DNA from: Limonium bicolor
Taxonomy: Eukaryota; Streptophyta; Magnoliopsida; Caryophyllales; Plumbaginaceae
Length of the DNA: 64,000 bases
Direction of reading: 5' to 3'
NCBI GenBank assembly: GCA_023374045.1
Contig: CM041780.1
Span: 168,450,085 to 168,514,084, forward strand
In this document: positions 58,911 to 64,000 of the stretch, piece after piece
Layout: each line of letters begins with the position of its first letter
How positions within the stretch are numbered: position 1 is the stretch's first letter
The notes under the pieces: model-generated
The model's input: the letters and a program-made list of their open reading frames with translations, nothing else
Databases searched by the model: none
What the model was told of the DNA's origin: nothing
Position numbers and translations under genes: made by a program

Positions 58911-61332
58911 CCCAAGTTATATACGGGTCTCGTTTAACCCCGAGTTAACTCTGTTTCTTTTACAATTTGTTTCTAAATTCTTTATTTAATTTCCTTAACC
59001 TTCTAAACACATAAAATATGTTATTTACATTCCTTACCCATATCTTTCTTTTAATTCCTATTTTACTTATAATAAGTTCTAAACTTGTTATTTTTATTTC
59101 TAATTTCTTCCAAAGTCTTTCTTAATCAATTTCTTTTATAATTTTGGTCAATTACCAAAATATACCCAAGTTTGACTAGTCTTTTACGGTCAAACCCCCT
59201 AACTTTCCAGAATTTACAATTTTTCCCCTAAACTTAATTTATCTTAACTTTTTATTCCTTAAACATTTTAATACCTAATCTTTTGGTATAAATTTTATTT
59301 TAACTCATCCTAACATTTTATAAATTGTCATTGACCATGTTTGACCACATTTGACCAGTAAATTTACCATTTACCCTTGTGGTTTATTCTTTCATTTATT
59401 AACCAATTTAACTCCAATTAATTTCTAATTTTCGTAATTAATTTACCTACAGATTTTTGAACATCAAAAATCATTTCAAACATCTCTAAATCACCAGATT
59501 TAATTATCTAATGTTATAGTACATATATACCATCCTTTATTAACTTTTAAATATACCAAAAACCTTATAAATTCTTATAATTCTTATAATCCCTTTATAA
59601 ATTGTAAACTTAATTCTACAATTATTTTCTCATCACCTGAACTCTCAAAAATTCCATATTAACCTCATATATTTTTGGCAATCACATTATGTTACCAAAA
59701 CTTCTTAAATTTTACATATTACTCTTAATTACTCTAATTCTTTTAATTTAACTAAGTTACTTTATTTTTCTAACTCAATTATATCCCCATAATTTCTGGC
59801 CATAATATATATCATAGTTTATGAATTTTTCTTGTATATTATGATAGCTTATATTGAAGCTTATATCATAAGGAGTATAAATCTATTCTTAGATTTAATA
59901 AACATTAAATTTAATAAGCTAAAAATTGAATATTAATCACTAAAATTCCGGCAATAAATAATAAGATGAAGAACATGTTAGATCTTATATAGATCAATAA
60001 TTAGAACCTTGAAATAGTTAGTTGTAGGATTTACCTTGTATATTAACCTTTAGCTTAATATTTAAGCTTGATTTCCTTAGAAATTTTGACAGCAATTTGC
60101 TAGAGAAATTAGTTCCAAAATCATAGAATAAGAAGGGTTAGTACCCCTAGGCACTCGGCCTTGATGAAAATTAAAGAACAAAGAGTTTCCAAGAAGGCAA
60201 TGTTTTACCTCGAGAATCAAAGGCACTCCTTCATGGTTTTCCCTCAGATTTTGGACACCCATGAGCTATGGATGTAAAGCTCTTCGAAAGTGGATTCCAA
60301 CGAGCTATCAATCTTGGAATTTGGACTTAAGATGAGAAAGTTATGATCTGTGCAAGACAAGGTGTTCTTTAAGGTTCTAATCTAGCTAAATGGTTTTTTC
60401 ATGGAGTTTCTCCAAAGGGAGGAGGAGCCACGAGTTCAGGAGCTCTAAGAAGGATGAATGAGTGTCTGATTGATGAATTATTCAGGGGACAATGTGATAA
60501 GGAACTCATGGAAAGGCATAGTACGTGAAAAGTAAGTAAAATGGCATTTTAACACCTTTAATGACTCACCCTTGGGCGGCAGCATTAGTCACCATTTTGT
60601 CTGATTTTTTTTGTTTCTCCATTCTACTTATGTAATATTAGATGTATTAATCTTGTACATAAGGACTTATACCATGTGTTAGGTATGTTACATAGCCGAA
60701 AATGCCTTAAAGCACCATTTTTTGTGCTTCCGGGTTCACATTGATTATGCAATTTGTTTTGGATAGTTTAAATGTGTCCTTAGTATATTTACATCATTTA
60801 GAAACTTTATTCATGAAATAGCATGTTGCTCATTCCAATTTAAACCGAGTCGTTTAGTGGTTTCTCCTTGACTTTCGTCAGTTTTAATCCCTGACTTACT
60901 GTGAGCTTGTATACTTATTTTGTGTGTATACGTAATGGTTCCTGTGACCATTTAATTGTTGTATCATTGGTTCTTTATGGTATTTAGGCTCATTAGCCTT
61001 TTCGTTCCATGTATACATGCTTAAAGCACATTTTTCCTTAAAGCACATTTTTGTGCTCTAAGGTACGTTTTTGGTTTAAACGCTAATTCCGATTAATGCG
61101 TATTACTACTCTTACGGATATTTCATAAATGAAATCTTTTGGGAACTCATTGGTAGTTCCCTAATTTATTTGTGCCCTTTAAAACACCTTTTTGCTCTGA
61201 TTGTTCTTAAAGCATGTTTTGGTGTAAATTGTTATTTAACACTTCTTCTAGGTTTCTAAGGCACGTTCTAGCCTTAGTATATCCTAATTAGATAGTTCAT
61301 TAATATATTAAGGTTTGGGGCATTTTACCGGC

Positions 61333-62130
61333 ACCCCTTTTGTTTTTTTAAACTTTTTTCTTTGTTATCATAAAAACTTTAAATTGTTGTAACTTTTAAT
61401 ATATAAGTCCAAAATGATAAAAAATTATATCATTGTTCACCTAAATTCAAGCTCTTCAAAACAAGTCTAGTCATGGATATATTTTGACAACTTTAAAAAA
61501 AAATTTTTACATGTATGGAGCATAGAACATAAAAGAAAACTTGTACAGATGGTCATACAAACCTGTACAAATGATCACTAAAACATGTACATCCTCGCAT
61601 CAAAAACATATAGATAGTCATATAAACATGTACGAATCATTAAATATGTACATCCTTAGATTAAAACGTGTACATATAAGGAAGAACACTTGTACAGACG
61701 GTCATACAAACATGTACAGATGGCCATACAAACATGTACAGATGTTCATTAAAGAACATGTACATTCTCACATTAGAACATGTACAATGTCACATTAAAA
61801 CATGTACATTCTCACATTAAAATATGTACATCATCACATTAAAGTATAAAAACATCGAATTCACCACTTATTACTTAATGAATCATAATATCAATTTTAA
61901 TGAATCATAATACAAAATTAATGAATCATATTATCATTTTAGTGTATCATCATATACATGTAAAATATTTTTTAAAAAAGCTGTCAAAACATATCCATGA
62001 CTGGTCTTATTTTGAAGAGCTTGAATTTATATGAACAATGATATAATTTTTTTTCTTCATTTTAGACCTATATATTAAAAGTTACAATAATTTAAAGGTT
62101 TTGTGATAAAAAAAGAAAAGAAAAAAAATC
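61333..62130. repeat. Foldback unit I with ACATGTAC motif array
   Basis: Arms at about 61370-61520 and 61960-62110 are inverted copies ('ttgtaacttttaatatataa', 'gagcttgaattta', 'catatccatgac'). The centre (61540-61860) repeats 'catacaaacatgtacagatg'-like units with many ACATGTAC. The 85-codon ORF over it is a repeat artefact. Confidence 0.75.
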
Positions 62131-62354
62131 AAATCCATCGGCGCCTCATTTCAAATTAAAAAAACCTCAAAAGCGTCAGGATGTATCCAAAGATGGCTAC
62201 ACCCAGCTGTAGCCGAGAATTCGCGTTCACCAGCCTGTCTTGGCTACAACTGGACGTAGCCAAAGATGGCTACCCCGCGCACTGCTTTTTTTTAAAGGCG
62301 CCCCCGTCGCCCCTACGTTTTGTTTTTCTTTTTTTTTTTCTCTTTTTTTAAGAT
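62131..62354. other. Spacer between foldback units
   Basis: Contains 'gatggctacacccagctgta', 'ggctacaactggacgtagcc' and a run of T with 'ggcgcccccgtcgcccc'. Related text lies at 24690-24768, left of the outer LTR element, implying that the outer element split a similar unit. Confidence 0.5.
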
Positions 62355-63045
62355 TTTTTTTTTCTTTTTTTATCACAAAACCTTTAAATTATTGTAACTT
62401 TTAATGTATAAGTCCAAAATGAAAAAAATATTATATCATTATTCATCTAAATTAAAGCTCTTCAAAACAAGACCAGTCATGGATATATTTTGAAAACTTT
62501 TAAAAAATTATTTTACATGTATGGAGCACAGAACGTAATAAAAAACTTGTACAGATGGTCATACAAACCTGTACAAATGTTCACTAAAACATGTACATCC
62601 TCACGTAAAAACATGTACATTAAAAACATATAGATAGTCATATAAACCTGTACGAATCATTAAATATATACATCCTTAGATTAAAACCTGTACATAGGAG
62701 AACACTTGTACAATAGTCATACAAACATGTACATATGACCATACAAACATGTACAGATCTTCATTAAAGAACATGTACATTCTCACATTTGAACATGTAC
62801 ATCGTCACATTAAAACATGTATATTCTCATATAAAAATATGCACATACATTCTCACATTAAAATATCATGGTATACATGTAAAAATAATTTTTTAAAAAG
62901 TTGTCAAAACATATCCATAACTGATCTTATTTTGAAGAGCTCGAATTTAGATGAACAATCATATAATTTTTTTTTTTCATTTTGGACTTATATATTAAAA
63001 GTTACAACAATTTAAAAATGTTGTGGTAAAGAAAAAAAAGTGGAC
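62355..63045. repeat. Foldback unit II with ACATGTAC motif array
   Basis: A second, diverged copy of unit I in the same orientation: arms at about 62370-62520 and 62880-63030, centre (62545-62870) of ACATGTACA-rich repeats. It points to a tandemly duplicated inverted-repeat element of unknown superfamily. Confidence 0.75.
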
Positions 63046-63295
63046 GCCGCACGCACAACACTCCTCCATTTTTGTTTGTTTCTTCTATTTTTGATTTTAT
63101 CCCACTATATTTCATTAATTACAAAATTATCCTACTATAAAGATTTTTTATTTTAATTTGACTAAAATCTTCTTATAGCTAAGAATTTGTGCGTTCACCA
63201 TTATTACCAACGTTATGTTTTTGAAAACCCGTTTGACTGACGCATACTATGGATAATGCAAAGCAGTATTAGCATTCTTTTGTTTCAGAAAAAAA
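63046..63295. other. AT-rich spacer, no gene seen
   Basis: Contains 'cccgtttgactgacgcat', resembling 'accgtttgactgacacac' at about 24191. Otherwise featureless. Confidence 0.4.
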
Positions 63296-63298
63296 GGG

Positions 63299-64000
63299 AA
63301 ATTTCATGTTATACTCCCGAGGTTTGAGCGAATTTCACGAGATACCCCCGAGGTTTCATTTTCATTATGAGATATCCCCGAAGTTTCATTTTTTTATGAT
63401 ATACCATGAGGTTTCATTTTCATTACGATATACCCCTGAAGTTTCAATTTATTACGAGATGCCCCTCAGTTCAGATTCGGATATATTATATTTATCATAT
63501 CCTCATTTTACCCTCGCACCATATGCCCCGTAACACGGGTTTATGGCCAATTTTTTAAAAAATTTAAAATATGAACAAATGCACATAAAAATCAAAGATC
63601 AATTAAATTTTATTTCAATTTTTAAAAAATGAATAAAAGTATAAAAACAAATAAAAAAATTAGAATCATAAAAGATTTAAAATAAATAGAAATGACTAAC
63701 CAACAAAAAATAATCTATTTTAAAAACTTCTATTGTTGCATAATTTAAAAACTATTATTGCAATTATATTTAAAGAACAAAAAAATGATTTTTATACTTT
63801 ATTTTTCTTATTTATAATAATGATTTTTTCTATGTACTATATGAAATTGTTGCTTTTAATATTCTTCATATTATTGTTATATTTTTTACAATTTTAATAT
63901 ATATATATATATATACTAGGTAACTCTTTAACAAGTTATGTTTATTTTTCAAAATAATTTTATTTTATTTTTTTAGTCATTTCTATTTATTATTTTTTTT
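63299..64000. mobile_element. MULE-type inverted-repeat element, truncated by window end
   Basis: It starts GGAAATTTCATG and has subrepeats like 'cacgagatacccccgaggtt', closely related to the arm at 17003-17330. Further right it follows the AT-rich core seen at about 18060-18500. The right arm and target duplication lie beyond the window. Confidence 0.7.

Larger units (their letters stand above)
24774..61327 (-). mobile_element. Old Ty3/gypsy retrotransposon (outer), expanded by nested insertions
   Basis: On the minus strand the element runs from a 5' LTR (61327 down to 50176) to a 3' LTR (45036 down to 24774). After the insertions are removed, the LTRs measure about 4330 and 4347 bp. The ends read TGTAACACCCC on the left and GGGGTATTTCA on the inner copy. 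Flanking 5-mers are CTGGC (24769-24773) and CCGGC (61328-61332), a target duplication with one transition. A primer-binding site for tRNA-iMet and a polypurine tract are in place. The internal region is heavily decayed. Confidence 0.8.
50176..61327 (-). repeat. 5' LTR of the outer element, split by PMD-MULE element 2
   Basis: LTR segments 50176-52097 and 58911-61327 match the 3' LTR segments in order. The join is restored exactly when the MULE and one 9-bp duplication are removed; the undisturbed site is at about 42603-42625. Confidence 0.88.

Overview
This is nuclear DNA of a flowering plant, most likely a eudicot; I cannot name the species. The signs are AT-rich introns with GT-AG borders, one intron-rich host gene typical of land plants, and deeply nested plant transposons: MULEs with 9-bp target duplications, hAT and Stowaway-like elements, and Tekay-like Ty3/gypsy elements primed by initiator tRNA-Met.

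Layout. 1-2330: repeat DNA, namely a 1.9-kb MULE-type inverted-repeat element with an hAT-like element inside it, then a Stowaway-like MITE that ends next to the first gene. 2340-5830: the only clear host gene, a DA1/DAR1-like ubiquitin-interacting, LIM-domain peptidase with 11 coding exons. 6248-16096: a 9.85-kb MULE with 9-bp duplications. It carries a plant-mobile-domain (PMD) gene, a small reverse-strand ORF, seven 95-bp tandem repeats and a MULE transposase fused to an OTU cysteine-protease domain. 17003-18849: another MULE-type inverted-repeat element, with a related foldback element inserted in it. 19323-24170: probable solo LTR. 24774-61327: a very old Ty3/gypsy element on the minus strand, spread over 36.5 kb by later insertions. 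Its 3' LTR holds a 15-kb younger gypsy element (25669-40700) and a small hAT element. Its 5' LTR holds a second PMD-carrying MULE (52098-58910) that has lost its transposase. 61328-63045: foldback units rich in ACATGTAC motifs. 63296-64000: start of another MULE-type inverted-repeat element, cut by the window edge.

Most notable. The 15-kb gypsy element carries an uninterrupted ALKBH1-like 2-oxoglutarate/Fe(II) dioxygenase ORF (minus strand, 33906-34655) between the gag zinc knuckles and the protease. All visible catalytic residues are present, while gag, protease, RT, RNase H and integrase around it are frameshifted. The PMD-MULE pair forms a second system. A 10-base motif, GCAGTACAAA, found in the terminal inverted repeats recurs in the seven 95-bp repeats just upstream of the transposase TATA box, and a shortened form recurs in a subterminal palindrome. 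This suggests that the transposase binds its own promoter. The second element is an internal-deletion derivative that kept the PMD gene.

Caveat. Many breaks in the transposon genes are single-base indels, several in homopolymer runs, so some may be assembly errors. The nonsense codons in the MULE transposase are substitutions and are more likely real. Exon borders were read by eye from GT/AG sites, reading phase and family similarity; no alignment or database search was run.
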